Positions 26,161 through 37,971 of a stretch of 64,000 nucleotides of DNA are shown piece by piece. The position numbers and the translations under genes were made by a program. A model generated the notes under the pieces. The model had not been told where the DNA came from. It saw only the letters and a list, made by a program, of their open reading frames with translations, and made no database searches. The stretch comes from Komagataeibacter diospyri (lineage in GTDB: Bacteria > Pseudomonadota > Alphaproteobacteria > Acetobacterales > Acetobacteraceae), in the NCBI RefSeq assembly GCF_006538165.1, contig NZ_BDLU01000063.1, forward strand, positions 1 to 64,000, in the 5' to 3' direction. The first letter of the stretch is position 1, and the number at the start of each line of letters is the position of its first letter.

Positions 26161-27846
26161 ATGATCCGACTGACCGAACTGCGCCTGCCCATCGACCATG
26201 ATGACGCTGCCCTGACGCAGGCCGTGGCCGAACGGCTGGGCGTGCCTGTCACGGATATTACGGACATATGCATATTCCGCCGGGGGCATGACGCCCGCCG
26301 CAGGCACCGTATCGTGCTGGTCTATACGGTGGACTGCACCGTGCGGGATGAAGCCAGCGTCCTTGCGGCGCATGGCGGCGCGCGTGACATCATGCCCGCC
26401 CCCGATACGTCCTATCATTTCGTGGTGGATGATGGACCCGCCATGGCGCGGGGGGCGGGTTTCGTGCGCCCGGTGGTGATCGGTGCCGGGCCATGCGGAC
26501 TGATGGCGGCACTGGTGCTGGCGCAGATGGGACTGCGCCCGCTGGTGCTGGAGCGTGGCAAGGTGGTGCGTGAGCGTACGGTCGATACCTTTGCCCTGTG
26601 GCGCAAATCCATCCTTAACCCTGAAAGTAACGTGCAGTTTGGCGAAGGGGGGGCCGGAACGTTTTCGGACGGCAAGCTGTACAGCCAGGTCAGCGATCCC
26701 CGGCATTACGGGCGCAAGGTGCTGACGGAATTCGTGCGCGCGGGCGCGCCGGAGGAAATTCTCTACCTCTCCCGCCCGCATATCGGCACCTTCCGCCTTG
26801 TCTCGATGGTGGAACATATCCGTGCCGAGATCGAGGCCCTGGGCGGCGAATACCGTTTTGGCGCGCACGTGACCGATTTCGTGACACAGGGTGATGGCAC
26901 GGGTGGCCAGCGTATCACTGGCCTGCGGCTGGCGGACGGGGATGAAATTGCGGCAGGCCACGTCGTGCTGGCCATTGGCCACAGTGCGCGTGACACCTTT
27001 GAATCCCTGCACACGGCAGGTGTGAACATGGTGGCAAAGCCGTTTTCGATCGGCGTGCGGATCGAACACCCGCAATCCGTCATCAATACCGCGCGTTATG
27101 GCCAGCCCGAAACCGTGCCGTTGCTGGGGGCGGCAGATTACAGGCTGGTGCACCATGCGGCCAACGGGCGCGGGGTCTATTCGTTCTGCATGTGCCCCGG
27201 CGGCACGGTGGTTGCAGCCACGTCGGAGGTCGGGCAGGTGGTGACCAATGGCATGAGCCAGTATTCCCGCGCCGAACGCAACGCCAATGCGGGCATTGTG
27301 GTGGGCGTGACACCGGAACGCGATTATCCCGGAGGCCCGCTGGCCGGTATCGCCTTCCAGCGTGAGTGGGAACGCAAGGCGTTCGAAGCTGGCGGCGGCG
27401 CCTATTTCGCCCCGGCGCAGACGGTGGGGGATTTTCTTGACGGCAGGCCGTCCACCACGCTGGGCGATGTCGTGCCATCGTACAAACCCGGTGTTACCCC
27501 CACCGACCTTGCGCGCTGCCTGCCGGAATTCGCGGTGGCCGCCATGCGGGAGGCATTGCCCGCGTTCGAGCGGAAGATCCCCGGCTTTTCCATGCGGGAT
27601 GCCGTCATGACGGGGGTGGAAACACGCACGTCCTCCCCCCTGCGCATCCCGCGCGGGGTGGACGGGCAGGGCGTGAACATGCGCGGCCTGTTCCCGGCGG
27701 GTGAAGGGGCAGGCTATGCCGGGGGCATCCTGTCGGCGGGAATTGACGGTATCCGCATTGCCGAAGCTGTGGCCCTGTCACTGGCTGGTCGCCCGGTTGA
27801 GCAGGCCATGCAGCGCGACATGACGCACGCAACCGATGCGCAGTAA
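26161..27846 (+). CDS. FAD-dependent dehydrogenase (COG2509)
   Basis: 561-aa flavoprotein. A small N-terminal domain (about 1-95) of the COG2509 type precedes the FAD-binding fold PVVIGAGPCGLMAALVLAQ. Further family blocks are NPESNVQFGEGGAGTFSDGK, VLAIGHSARDTF and the C-terminal PAGEGAGYAGGILSAGIDG. GGAA lies 9 nt before ATG 26161. The substrate is unknown. It is divergent from the CDF operon and convergent with priA, with a repeat copy in between. Confidence 0.88.
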   Translation: MIRLTELRLPIDHDDAALTQAVAERLGVPVTDITDICIFRRGHDARRRHRIVLVYTVDCTVRDEASVLAAHGGARDIMPAPDTSYHFVVDDGPAMARGAGFVRPVVIGAGPCGLMAALVLAQMGLRPLVLERGKVVRERTVDTFALWRKSILNPESNVQFGEGGAGTFSDGKLYSQVSDPRHYGRKVLTEFVRAGAPEEILYLSRPHIGTFRLVSMVEHIRAEIEALGGEYRFGAHVTDFVTQGDGTGGQRITGLRLADGDEIAAGHVVLAIGHSARDTFESLHTAGVNMVAKPFSIGVRIEHPQSVINTARYGQPETVPLLGAADYRLVHHAANGRGVYSFCMCPGGTVVAATSEVGQVVTNGMSQYSRAERNANAGIVVGVTPERDYPGGPLAGIAFQREWERKAFEAGGGAYFAPAQTVGDFLDGRPSTTLGDVVPSYKPGVTPTDLARCLPEFAVAAMREALPAFERKIPGFSMRDAVMTGVETRTSSPLRIPRGVDGQGVNMRGLFPAGEGAGYAGGILSAGIDGIRIAEAVALSLAGRPVEQAMQRDMTHATDAQ

Positions 27847-27857
27847 ATGAAAACAAA

Positions 27858-27940
27858 TAAAAGTTTTGGGTGAAGCTTTTTTCAAAAAAGCTTCGGAGAA
27901 CGCTGCCTTTTTTAAAAAAAGGCAGCACCCAAAAACTTCT
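27858..27940 (+). repeat. Intergenic hairpin repeat, copy D (best-formed copy)
   Basis: The cleanest copy. Outer stem: AAGTTTTGGGTG (27861-27872) pairs with CACCCAAAAACTT (27926-27938) apart from one bulged A. Hairpin 1: GAAGCTTTTTT (27872-27882) pairs with AAAAAAGCTTC (27884-27894). Hairpin 2: GCTGCCTTTTTT (27902-27913) pairs with AAAAAAAGGCAGC (27914-27926). The whole would fold as a three-way junction. It lies between the convergent flavoprotein and priA stops. Confidence 0.9.
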
Positions 27941-27953
27941 TTTTTTCAGTTTT

Positions 27954-30203
27954 TTATAAAAACGAAACCGGATCAATATCCACGTCGATCCGTGCCCCGC
28001 GTTCGGGCTTCACGCGCGACAGCCATTCACGCATGATCGGCTGCACCGCGATATTGCGCCGCGCGCGCAGCAGCAGGCGGAAACGGTGCCGCCCGCGCAG
28101 GATGGCCAGTGGCGCAGGTGCCGGACCAAGCACCTGCACGCCATCCATCCGGGGCGCATTCTGGCCCAGCGCACGCGCGGTCAGGTCTGCCGCATCGGGC
28201 ATTTCGGCACTGACGATCAGGGCCGCCAGCCGGCCATAAGGTGGCCAGAAGCCGGGACGGCGCTGTTCGGCTTCCTGTTCCATGAAGCTTGCGAAATCGC
28301 CCGATACCAGCGCCTGCATGACCGGGTGGTCAGGCACGTAGCTTTGCAGCAGCACGCGGCCCGGTGCCTCGGCACGGCCCGCGCGGCCTGCGACCTGATG
28401 CAACAGCTGCACCGTGCGTTCGGATGCGCGCAGGTCGCCACCGCCCAGGCCCAGATCTGCATCTACGATTCCCACCAGCGTCAGGTGCGGGAAATGCCAG
28501 CCCTTGGCCACGATCTGCGTGCCGATCACAAGGTCGATCTCGCGCCGTGCTATGCGCTCGACGGCGGCGGCGGTGGCCGCGGGACCATTGAGCGTATCGC
28601 TGGCCATGACCAGTATCCGCGCATCGGGGAAGGTGGCGCGTGCTTCTTCGGTTATCCGCTCCACGCCGGGGCCGATGGGGGTCAGACTGTCGGCATCGGC
28701 GCATTTGGGGCAGGTCTGGGGAATGGGTTCGTCATACCCGCAATGGTGGCAGGTCAGGATATGGCGCGCGCGGTGTTCCACCAGCCACGCGGTGCAGTTG
28801 GGGCACTGCATGCGGTGGCCACAGGTGCGGCACAGCGTCAGCGGCGCGTAGCCCCGGCGGTTGAGGAACAGCATCGCCTGTTCCCCGCGCCCGATCGCAT
28901 CATTGATCGCATCCGTCAGCACAGGCGACAGGAACAGCCCGCGTTCAGGCGGGTCCGCGCGCATGTCCAGCGTTTCCACATCGGGCATGCTGGCATTACC
29001 GTGGCGTGCGCCCAGCTTCAGGTGCCGGTAACGGCCCGCGCCGACATTGGCGAGACTTTCAAGACTGGGGGTAGCCGAGACCAGCACGACGGGCGCGCTG
29101 CTCATGCGCGCGCGGACCACCGCCATGTCGCGGGCGTGGTAGGTCACGCCATCTTCCTGTTTGAAGGCGGTTTCGTGCTCCTCATCAACAATAATCAGGC
29201 CAAGCTGGTGAAAGGGCAGGAACAGCGCCGACCGCGCGCCGACCACCACCCGTGCCGTGCCGTCGGCTACCGCCCGCCATGTTACCCGGCGCAGGCGCGA
29301 TCCAAGGTCGGAATGCCACAGGGCGGGTTCCGCGCCAAAGCGGCGGGCAAACCGCCCGGTCCACTGGGCCGACAGCGCAATTTCCGGCAGCAGCACCAAC
29401 GCCTGCCGTCCGGCGGCGATACAGGCGGCTATGGCTTCCATGTAAATCTCGGTCTTGCCGGACCCGGTTACCCCTTCCAGCAGGGTGATGGAAAAGCCAT
29501 CTTCCGCCACGCGGGCGCGCAGTTCGGTGGCGACCGCCGCCTGATCGCCCTCCAGCACCGGGGGGCAGTGCGTGGGATCGGGAATGCTGAAGGGCGGTGG
29601 CGGGGCGATTTCAATCGCCTGCAATGCGCCCGCCTGCGCCAGTCCGCGTATGACGGCAGCGCCCACGCCTGCCCGGCGGGCCAGTTCCGTGGTGGTCAAG
29701 GGCGGGCCTTCGGCAGCGGTATCCAGCACTTTCCGCCTTGTGGGCGTCAGGCGCAGGTCCGCAGGCAGCGCCGGGGCAGCTACCCACCCGGAGGCAGGAC
29801 GCGGCAGCGGGGCCAGCGCATTGGCCCGTAACGCCATGGCCAGCACCATGCCCGGCGGCGACAGGGTATAGGCCGCCACCCAGTCCACGAACTGTCTCAA
29901 CTGCGCGGGCAGGGGCGGCAGGTCAAGACGGGCTGCCACGGGTTTCAGGCGCGCTGTCGCCACTTCCTTTTGGGGTGGGGGGGTAAATTCGGGCGGCAGG
30001 CGGGATGTCGCGTCCCATACCACGCCCGTTTCGGTGCGGCGCCCCAGTGGGACGCTTACGATGTCACCAGGGCGCACATCGGCCAGACGGGGCGGTAGCA
30101 GGTAGTCCAGCGGCCCGGCAAAAGGCAGGGTCAGCATGACCCGCACCCGACCATCAACAGGGGTGGGCAGCAGGTCCGGTTGTGAAGGATTGCGATGCGG
30201 CAT
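27954..30203 (-). CDS. priA: Primosomal protein N' (replication restart helicase PriA)
   Basis: 749-aa SF2 DNA helicase that reloads the replisome at stalled forks. The N-terminal 3'-end-binding domain (about 18-115) is followed by a winged-helix linker, then Walker A GVTGSGKTE (244-252) and the DEEH box. The zinc-binding Cys cluster runs through CRTCGHRMQCPNC and CHHCGYDEPIPQTCPKC, and helicase motifs V and VI (QIVAKGWHFP, QVAGRAGR) are intact. Start ATG 30203. It is divergent from xerC. Confidence 0.95.
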   Translation of the reverse strand: MPHRNPSQPDLLPTPVDGRVRVMLTLPFAGPLDYLLPPRLADVRPGDIVSVPLGRRTETGVVWDATSRLPPEFTPPPQKEVATARLKPVAARLDLPPLPAQLRQFVDWVAAYTLSPPGMVLAMALRANALAPLPRPASGWVAAPALPADLRLTPTRRKVLDTAAEGPPLTTTELARRAGVGAAVIRGLAQAGALQAIEIAPPPPFSIPDPTHCPPVLEGDQAAVATELRARVAEDGFSITLLEGVTGSGKTEIYMEAIAACIAAGRQALVLLPEIALSAQWTGRFARRFGAEPALWHSDLGSRLRRVTWRAVADGTARVVVGARSALFLPFHQLGLIIVDEEHETAFKQEDGVTYHARDMAVVRARMSSAPVVLVSATPSLESLANVGAGRYRHLKLGARHGNASMPDVETLDMRADPPERGLFLSPVLTDAINDAIGRGEQAMLFLNRRGYAPLTLCRTCGHRMQCPNCTAWLVEHRARHILTCHHCGYDEPIPQTCPKCADADSLTPIGPGVERITEEARATFPDARILVMASDTLNGPAATAAAVERIARREIDLVIGTQIVAKGWHFPHLTLVGIVDADLGLGGGDLRASERTVQLLHQVAGRAGRAEAPGRVLLQSYVPDHPVMQALVSGDFASFMEQEAEQRRPGFWPPYGRLAALIVSAEMPDAADLTARALGQNAPRMDGVQVLGPAPAPLAILRGRHRFRLLLRARRNIAVQPIMREWLSRVKPERGARIDVDIDPVSFL

Positions 30204-30318
30204 GTGTTTTTCTACCGTCAGGCATCGTCCGTGTCTTGTCCATCATTTGCGCATGGCGCACACACCGTCATAAGAAACTGTGTGAAAGGTCTGTCTTTCA
30301 GACATCCTGCAATCATGA

Positions 30319-30400
30319 GGAAGTTTTTGGTGAAGCTTTTTCCAGAAAGCTTGGAAAAACAGTATCTTGTTGAAAAAAGGTGGTGTCTGGACACTTTTGT
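30319..30400 (+). repeat. Intergenic hairpin repeat, copy E (degenerate)
   Basis: The left half matches well (GAAGTTTTTGGTGAAGC and the AGCTTTTTCCAGAAAGCT hairpin), but the second hairpin has decayed and the right arm reads GTCTGGACACTTTTG. It is the only copy in a divergent intergenic region (priA/xerC), so its tail end faces a start rather than a stop. Confidence 0.7.
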
Positions 30401-30468
30401 TATTTTTATCATCGCGTTTTTCAAGAAAGTTCCGGGTTACATGGCAGCAGGATGAAAGGGTGCAGGAC

Positions 30469-31458
30469 ATGACGGCAACCGAAGCACGTGACGCCTTCCT
30501 GCAATGGATGGAAACCGAACGCCGTGCCTCTGCCCTGACGCTTACGGCCTATCGGGGGGATCTGGACCGGTTTCTTGCGTTCCTGACCATGCATCTGGGC
30601 GCGGAACCGGATATGGGGACGCTGGCGGGCCTGTCGCTGGCCGACCTGCGTGCGTGGCTTGCCCATGAACATGCCATGGCTCTGAGCGGCCGCCGCCCCA
30701 CCACGCAGGATCGTGCCGCGCGGACACGGGCACGCCGGGTTTCGGCGCTGCGGTCCTTTTACCGTTATCTTGCGCGCTACCATGGTGTCGATAACCCCGC
30801 GCCGGGCCTGCTGGCAACGCCGCGCACGCGCCGCCCGCTGCCCCGCCCGCTGCCACAGGCACAGGCGCTGGAGGTGCCCGAAGGGGTATCGGACATCGCC
30901 CGTACCCCCATGGCGCAGGTGCGCGACGGGGCGCTGTTCATGCTGCTGTATGGATGTGGCCTGCGTATTTCCGAAGCCCTGACGCTGGATGTACGCGATC
31001 TGGATCAGGCCCGCACCCTTGGTGATGGCGCGAAAGGCGACGGCGTGCTGCGCATACGCGGCAAAGGTGGCAAGGAGCGCATGGTGCCCGTGCTGCCACA
31101 GGTCATGCAGGCCCTTGCGCGCTGGCGGGGCGTGCATCCGTTGCCGCAGCCCGATGCGCCGCTGTTCGTGGGCGTACGTGGTGGCCGCCTGCAGGCGGGT
31201 ATTGCCCAGCGCGCCATGCGGACATGGCGACACATGGCGGGTCTGCCCGACCATGCAACCCCGCATGCGCTGCGGCATTCCTTCGCCACCCACCTTATGG
31301 AAGGTGGCGCCGACCTGCGCGTGATACAGGACCTGCTGGGCCATGCCAGCCTGTCCACCACACAGCGTTATACGCTGGCGGACGAAGCCAGGCTTATGGA
31401 TGTCTGGACACGTGCGCATCCCCATGCCACCGATACCCCGCCCGATACTGCACGATGA
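30469..31458 (+). CDS. xerC: Tyrosine recombinase XerC
   Basis: 329-aa site-specific recombinase that resolves chromosome dimers at dif with XerD. It has an N-terminal SAM-like core-binding domain (TEARDAFLQWMETE) and a catalytic domain with Arg in GCGLRISEALTL, the His-x2-Arg box HALRHSFATHLMEGGADLR, LLGHASLSTTQRYT and the nucleophilic Tyr in QRYT. AAGGG lies 8 nt before ATG 30469; the frame is open further upstream through repeat sequence but that part is not conserved. Confidence 0.92.
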   Translation: MTATEARDAFLQWMETERRASALTLTAYRGDLDRFLAFLTMHLGAEPDMGTLAGLSLADLRAWLAHEHAMALSGRRPTTQDRAARTRARRVSALRSFYRYLARYHGVDNPAPGLLATPRTRRPLPRPLPQAQALEVPEGVSDIARTPMAQVRDGALFMLLYGCGLRISEALTLDVRDLDQARTLGDGAKGDGVLRIRGKGGKERMVPVLPQVMQALARWRGVHPLPQPDAPLFVGVRGGRLQAGIAQRAMRTWRHMAGLPDHATPHALRHSFATHLMEGGADLRVIQDLLGHASLSTTQRYTLADEARLMDVWTRAHPHATDTPPDTAR

Positions 31459-32427
<969 letters not shown>

Positions 32428-32435
32428 TGGCCAGA

Positions 32436-33392
32436 ATGCGTACATGGTTTGCGACATGGGGCATTGCCGCAGCCCTTTTGGGCTACGGGTCGCCGGTGAC
32501 ATCGGCCATGGCAGCACAGGATACCGTGCCGCGTCTGTGTAACCATGAACGCGTGGCCCAGGTGCCGCTGCGTGATGACGGGGGTTACCTGTCCATTGTC
32601 ATAAGCATTGCGGGCCATGACCTCAGCGCGCTGGTGGATACGGGATCGGATGGCGGCCTGCTGACACCTGACATGGTCGGTTACCTGCGGCTGCGGCTTG
32701 ATCCCGACCATGAAACCATCATCCATGGCACGGGCGGGACGGCGCAGGCGACGCCGAACGCCCTGGTGCCGGACCTGCGGGTGGGGAATGTCGATTTCGG
32801 CGCACGTTCGGTGCCGGTGGGCGAACTGCCGGGACAGCCGATGATCCATCCACCCGTGGCGGGGCTGCTGGGCGGAGATATCCTGTCGCGCTTCGATCTG
32901 GATATGGATGTACCCGGTGGCATGCTGACATTATGGAACATTCAGCATGGTTCCATGGCCTGCGCGCCGCCACCGGCATGGGACGGACCGTATGAAACCG
33001 TGCCGCTGCGCAGGCAGGACAACCGTTTCCTGCTGGAAGTCAGGCTGGATGGCAGGCCGGTTACGGCATTGCTGGACAGTGGCGCGCGGTCGCGCATTGT
33101 CTCGCCAGAAGTCGCACGTCGCGCTGGTGTCAGCCAGTCACAGCTTGACCGCGATCCCGGCGGCGTGACCGCAAGCGTGGACGGGCACAGGGATATCTAT
33201 CACTGGCATCGTTTTGACAGCCTGCAGGTCGGTCATGAACTGGAGCGCAATGTCACGTTGACCGTGGCCCCCCTGCGCGAACATCTGGAAATGCTGCTGG
33301 GGTCGGACTGGTTTGCCACCCACCGGGTGTGGATATCCTATGCCACGAACCAGATTTTCATCCGGCCCGCGCCACGGCAGGTCACCAGATAA
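32436..33392 (+). CDS. Secreted retropepsin-like aspartyl protease
   Basis: 318 aa with a signal peptide (MRTWFATWGIAAALLGYGSP, cleavage near AMAA). Two pepsin/retropepsin-like lobes are visible: the first catalytic Asp is in ALVDTGSDGGLL and a second site in ALLDSGARSRIV, where Ser replaces the Thr of DTG. It is therefore a two-lobed single chain rather than a homodimer-forming retropepsin. Likely periplasmic; substrate unknown. It lies 8 bp after pip. Confidence 0.82.
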   Translation: MRTWFATWGIAAALLGYGSPVTSAMAAQDTVPRLCNHERVAQVPLRDDGGYLSIVISIAGHDLSALVDTGSDGGLLTPDMVGYLRLRLDPDHETIIHGTGGTAQATPNALVPDLRVGNVDFGARSVPVGELPGQPMIHPPVAGLLGGDILSRFDLDMDVPGGMLTLWNIQHGSMACAPPPAWDGPYETVPLRRQDNRFLLEVRLDGRPVTALLDSGARSRIVSPEVARRAGVSQSQLDRDPGGVTASVDGHRDIYHWHRFDSLQVGHELERNVTLTVAPLREHLEMLLGSDWFATHRVWISYATNQIFIRPAPRQVTR

Positions 33393-33424
33393 GGGATGAA
33401 TTGAAAAACAGGCTGTTTTCAAGC

Positions 33425-33464
33425 AGTCCCTAAACAAATCAGGCCCGGCATGCTCTGCCGGGCC
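33425..33464 (-). terminator. Rho-independent terminator for the exported Cys protein gene
   Basis: GGCCCGGCA (33442-33450) and TGCCGGGCC (33456-33464) form a perfect 9-bp stem with loop TGCTC. On the minus strand it is followed by a T-rich stretch (TGATTTGTTTA). It lies 34 bp beyond the stop at 33498. Confidence 0.75.
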
Positions 33465-33497
33465 CGAGATATAACCGTCGGGGGTGATCGGGGTGGA

Positions 33498-33980
33498 TCA
33501 GCCCTTCAGCTTGGCGTTGCATACGCTGTAATAGCCGCCGCCCTTCTGGATCCAGCGCAGGCCGCCATTGGCGTTGGCGGCCTTGTTGGCGTTGTACTGG
33601 TCAAGGCAGGTGTGCATGCGGGCCTTGCCCGCAGCTTCTTTGCTGTATTTCGCGGAAATGGCGTCGGGAAGCGTTGCACTGGTGGATACGGGGGCCGCAG
33701 CTGGGGCCGCAGCCTTGGGGGCGGGTGCTGCTGGTGCTGCGACGGGGCTGGCTGCGGGGGCAGCCGTTTCAGCGGTCCTGGTATCCGCGTTGGCGGCGTC
33801 ACCGCACTGGGCGGTCTTGAAATCCTTGTAGCTCTGCCCGTTCAGCGTGCCTGCGGTGCGGGCTGTAGTGAACTTCTGGTGGCATGACTTGGAGGTTTCG
33901 CGGGCGTGTGCCGCACCGGTGGACAGTGCGAAGGCGAGTACGGACGCGGTTGCGACCTTGAAACGGAAGGATGTGGCCAT
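33498..33980 (-). CDS. Exported Cys-containing protein of unknown function
   Basis: 160 aa with a signal peptide (MATSFRFKVATASVLAFALS, cleavage after AHA). The mature protein has two parts joined by an Ala/Pro-rich linker (about 72-100). Part one is SCHQKFTTARTAGTLNGQSY...QC. Part two, ISAKYSKEAAGKARMHTC, then NANKAANANGGLRWIQKGGG, has its own Cys pair. Similar proteins occur in other acetic acid bacteria and Bradyrhizobium as hypothetical exported proteins. Two disulfides in the periplasm are likely. It lies 44 bp after the PII gene but a terminator separates them. Confidence 0.8.
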   Translation of the reverse strand: MATSFRFKVATASVLAFALSTGAAHARETSKSCHQKFTTARTAGTLNGQSYKDFKTAQCGDAANADTRTAETAAPAASPVAAPAAPAPKAAAPAAAPVSTSATLPDAISAKYSKEAAGKARMHTCLDQYNANKAANANGGLRWIQKGGGYYSVCNAKLKG

Positions 33981-34011
33981 GGAGTGGGTCGGTCCTGAAA
34001 TGATGGTTGTA

Positions 34012-35801
<1,790 letters not shown>

Positions 35802-35851
35802 AACGGAGATCGCGACGATTAACAGGCCCCAAGGGCCGGAACGGATGGCTT

Positions 35852-36715
35852 ATGTCTGAAAAGCAGCCTGCTGGCATTCCCATGGATACACGCACACGCC
35901 CCGTCATGCCGCCAACACTGGGGCATGTGGACCCCATTGCGCTGTGGCAGGAAATCGTGAACGGCGCGTGCGGGTGCAATGACCCGCTGGTCAAGGGGCT
36001 GCTGGCTACCGGCATCCGCAACCATGCGTCCTTCCGCTGTGCGCTGGCCGCCCTGATCGGGCGCAAGCTGGGGGACCGTTCGGTGGCGGATGACGCACTG
36101 GCCGAACTGGTGAGCGAGGTATTCGACGCCGACCCCGATATCGTCAGTGCGGCGGCGGCGGACCTTGTGGCCATTCGTGAACGTGACCCGGCCACGGCCA
36201 ATTACGTCACCCCTTTTCTGTTCTTCAAGGGGTATCACGCGGTGCAGAGCTACCGCGTGGCGCACTGGCTGTGGCACAACAACCGAAGCTACCTTGCCCT
36301 GCACCTGCAAAGCCGGTGTTCTGAACTGTTCGCCGTCGACATCCATCCCGCGGCACGGCTGGGACGGCGTATCCTGCTGGATCACGGCACGGGTATCGTC
36401 ATAGGCGAGACCTCGGTTCTGGAAGATGACGTGTCCCTGCTGCAGGGCGTGACCCTGGGCGGTACCGGCAAAAACGTGGGCGACCGCCACCCCAAGGTGC
36501 GCCGTGGCGTGCTGATCGGGGCCGGGGCCAAGATCCTGGGCAATATCGAAATCGGCGAGGGGGCGAAGGTTGGCGCTGGCTCCATCGTGCTGGAATCCGT
36601 GCCGGCCTATACCACCGTGGTGGGTAATCCAGCCCGTATCGTGGGCACGCGGCATTCCAGCCTGCCAGCCTTCACCATGGACCAGATGCTGCCGCCGATC
36701 GATTATATCATCTGA
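35852..36715 (+). CDS. cysE: Serine O-acetyltransferase
   Basis: 287-aa enzyme making O-acetylserine from serine and acetyl-CoA, the first step of cysteine synthesis. The N-terminal helical domain (about 20-155) is followed by a left-handed beta-helix of hexapeptide repeats: VDIHPAARLG, GTGIVIGETSVLEDDVSL, LGGTGKNVGDRHPKV and IGAGAKILGNIEIGEGAKVG. The catalytic His and Asp regions are intact. It shares its stop with the next start (TGATG). Confidence 0.95.
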   Translation: MSEKQPAGIPMDTRTRPVMPPTLGHVDPIALWQEIVNGACGCNDPLVKGLLATGIRNHASFRCALAALIGRKLGDRSVADDALAELVSEVFDADPDIVSAAAADLVAIRERDPATANYVTPFLFFKGYHAVQSYRVAHWLWHNNRSYLALHLQSRCSELFAVDIHPAARLGRRILLDHGTGIVIGETSVLEDDVSLLQGVTLGGTGKNVGDRHPKVRRGVLIGAGAKILGNIEIGEGAKVGAGSIVLESVPAYTTVVGNPARIVGTRHSSLPAFTMDQMLPPIDYII

Positions 36716-37971
36716 TGACCGAATTCGTTTTCAGGCCACATGTGGCGGTCATTGGCGGCGGCCCCGCGGGCCTTGCCGCAGCCGAAATCCTGTCCGCTCA
36801 CGGGTGTGGCGTCAGCGTGGTGGAACAGATGCCTACCATGGGGCGCAAGCTGCTCATGGCCGGGCGGGGCGGCCTCAACCTGACCCATTCCGAACCGGCT
36901 GATGCTTTTGCCGCCCGTTACGGTAATGCCCGCCCGATGATGGAACGCGCCCTGCGGGCCTTTACCCCGCAGGACATGGTGCGGTGGGCCGAAGGACTGG
37001 GCCAGCCCTGCTTTACCGGTAGCAGCGGACGTATCTTTCCCCGCGCCATGAAGGCATCGCCGCTGTTGCGGGCATGGCTGGCGCGGCTTGCCGCAGGCGG
37101 CGTGCGGCTGCTGACGCGCCACCGCTGGGATGGGTGGGACGTGGATGGCAGGCTGCTTGTATCAGGCCCCGGTGGTCCGGCGTCGTGGCGGGTTAACGCC
37201 ACGGTACTGGCGTTGGGTGGCGCAAGCTGGGCGCGGCTGGGATCGGATGGCGCATGGCGGGAACGTCTGCTGGGGCTGGGTGTTGATGTCACGTCCTTTG
37301 CCCCTGCCAATTGTGGCTTCGTAACCGGGTGGAGTGATCCGTTCACCGCCCGCTTTGCCGGCACGCCGCTGCGGGGCATTGCGCTTACGCTGGATGGCGC
37401 TGACACGGTGCGGGGTGAGGCCGTGGTGACTGGCACGGGGATTGAAGGCGGCGCGGTCTATGCCCTGTCGGCTGCGATTCGCGACCGGATTGCCCGTGAC
37501 GGCCATGCGCAGGTCCATATCGACCTGCGGCCTGCGCTGGATGTGGCGGAAATCGCCACCCGCATCGCCCGCGTGCGCTCGCGTGAAAGTCTGTCCAACA
37601 CATTGCGCAAGGCGCTGCGATTGCCGCCCGTGGCTGTTGCCCTGCTGCGTGAAGGGGAGGAAGGACCACCGCCGCGTGATTCCGCAGCCCTTGCCCGTCT
37701 GGTCAAGGCCGTGCCAGTGGTGCTGCGTGCGCCGGCGGCACTGGACCATGCCATTTCGGTGGCGGGGGGAATCGCGTGGTCCGCGCTGGATGATCACTTC
37801 ATGCTGCGCGCGCTGCCCGGCGTTTTCGCCGCCGGTGAAATGCTGGACTGGGAGGCGCCTACCGGCGGGTACCTGTTGCAGGGCTGTGTTGCGACCGGCC
37901 GCATGGCGGGGCAAGGCGCATGGGAATGGTTGCGTGACTCGCAGCGCGGGCGGTATCCGTCAGCGCCATGA
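36715..37971 (+). CDS. BaiN/HI0933-family FAD-dependent oxidoreductase
   Basis: 418-aa flavoprotein of the HI0933 family (TIGR03862-like). It has an N-terminal dinucleotide fold VAVIGGGPAGLAAAEIL, the block MGRKLLMAGRGGLNLTHSE, TGSSGRIFPRAMKASPLLRAW, and the C-terminal GEMLDWEAPTGGYLLQGC. The biochemical role in proteobacteria is not established. TGATG overlap with cysE upstream and ATGA overlap with the HerA-like gene downstream indicate coupled translation. Confidence 0.88.
   Translation: MTEFVFRPHVAVIGGGPAGLAAAEILSAHGCGVSVVEQMPTMGRKLLMAGRGGLNLTHSEPADAFAARYGNARPMMERALRAFTPQDMVRWAEGLGQPCFTGSSGRIFPRAMKASPLLRAWLARLAAGGVRLLTRHRWDGWDVDGRLLVSGPGGPASWRVNATVLALGGASWARLGSDGAWRERLLGLGVDVTSFAPANCGFVTGWSDPFTARFAGTPLRGIALTLDGADTVRGEAVVTGTGIEGGAVYALSAAIRDRIARDGHAQVHIDLRPALDVAEIATRIARVRSRESLSNTLRKALRLPPVAVALLREGEEGPPPRDSAALARLVKAVPVVLRAPAALDHAISVAGGIAWSALDDHFMLRALPGVFAAGEMLDWEAPTGGYLLQGCVATGRMAGQGAWEWLRDSQRGRYPSAP

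Noticed and set aside
28086..29831. Plus-strand open frame of 581 codons opposite priA
   Set aside because: priA is certain from its motifs; the antisense frame is low in hydrophobic residues and has no domain signature.
30367..30468. XerC starting at 30367
   Set aside because: The first 34 residues are encoded by repeat-derived sequence and are not like XerC; ATG 30469 has a ribosome-binding site.
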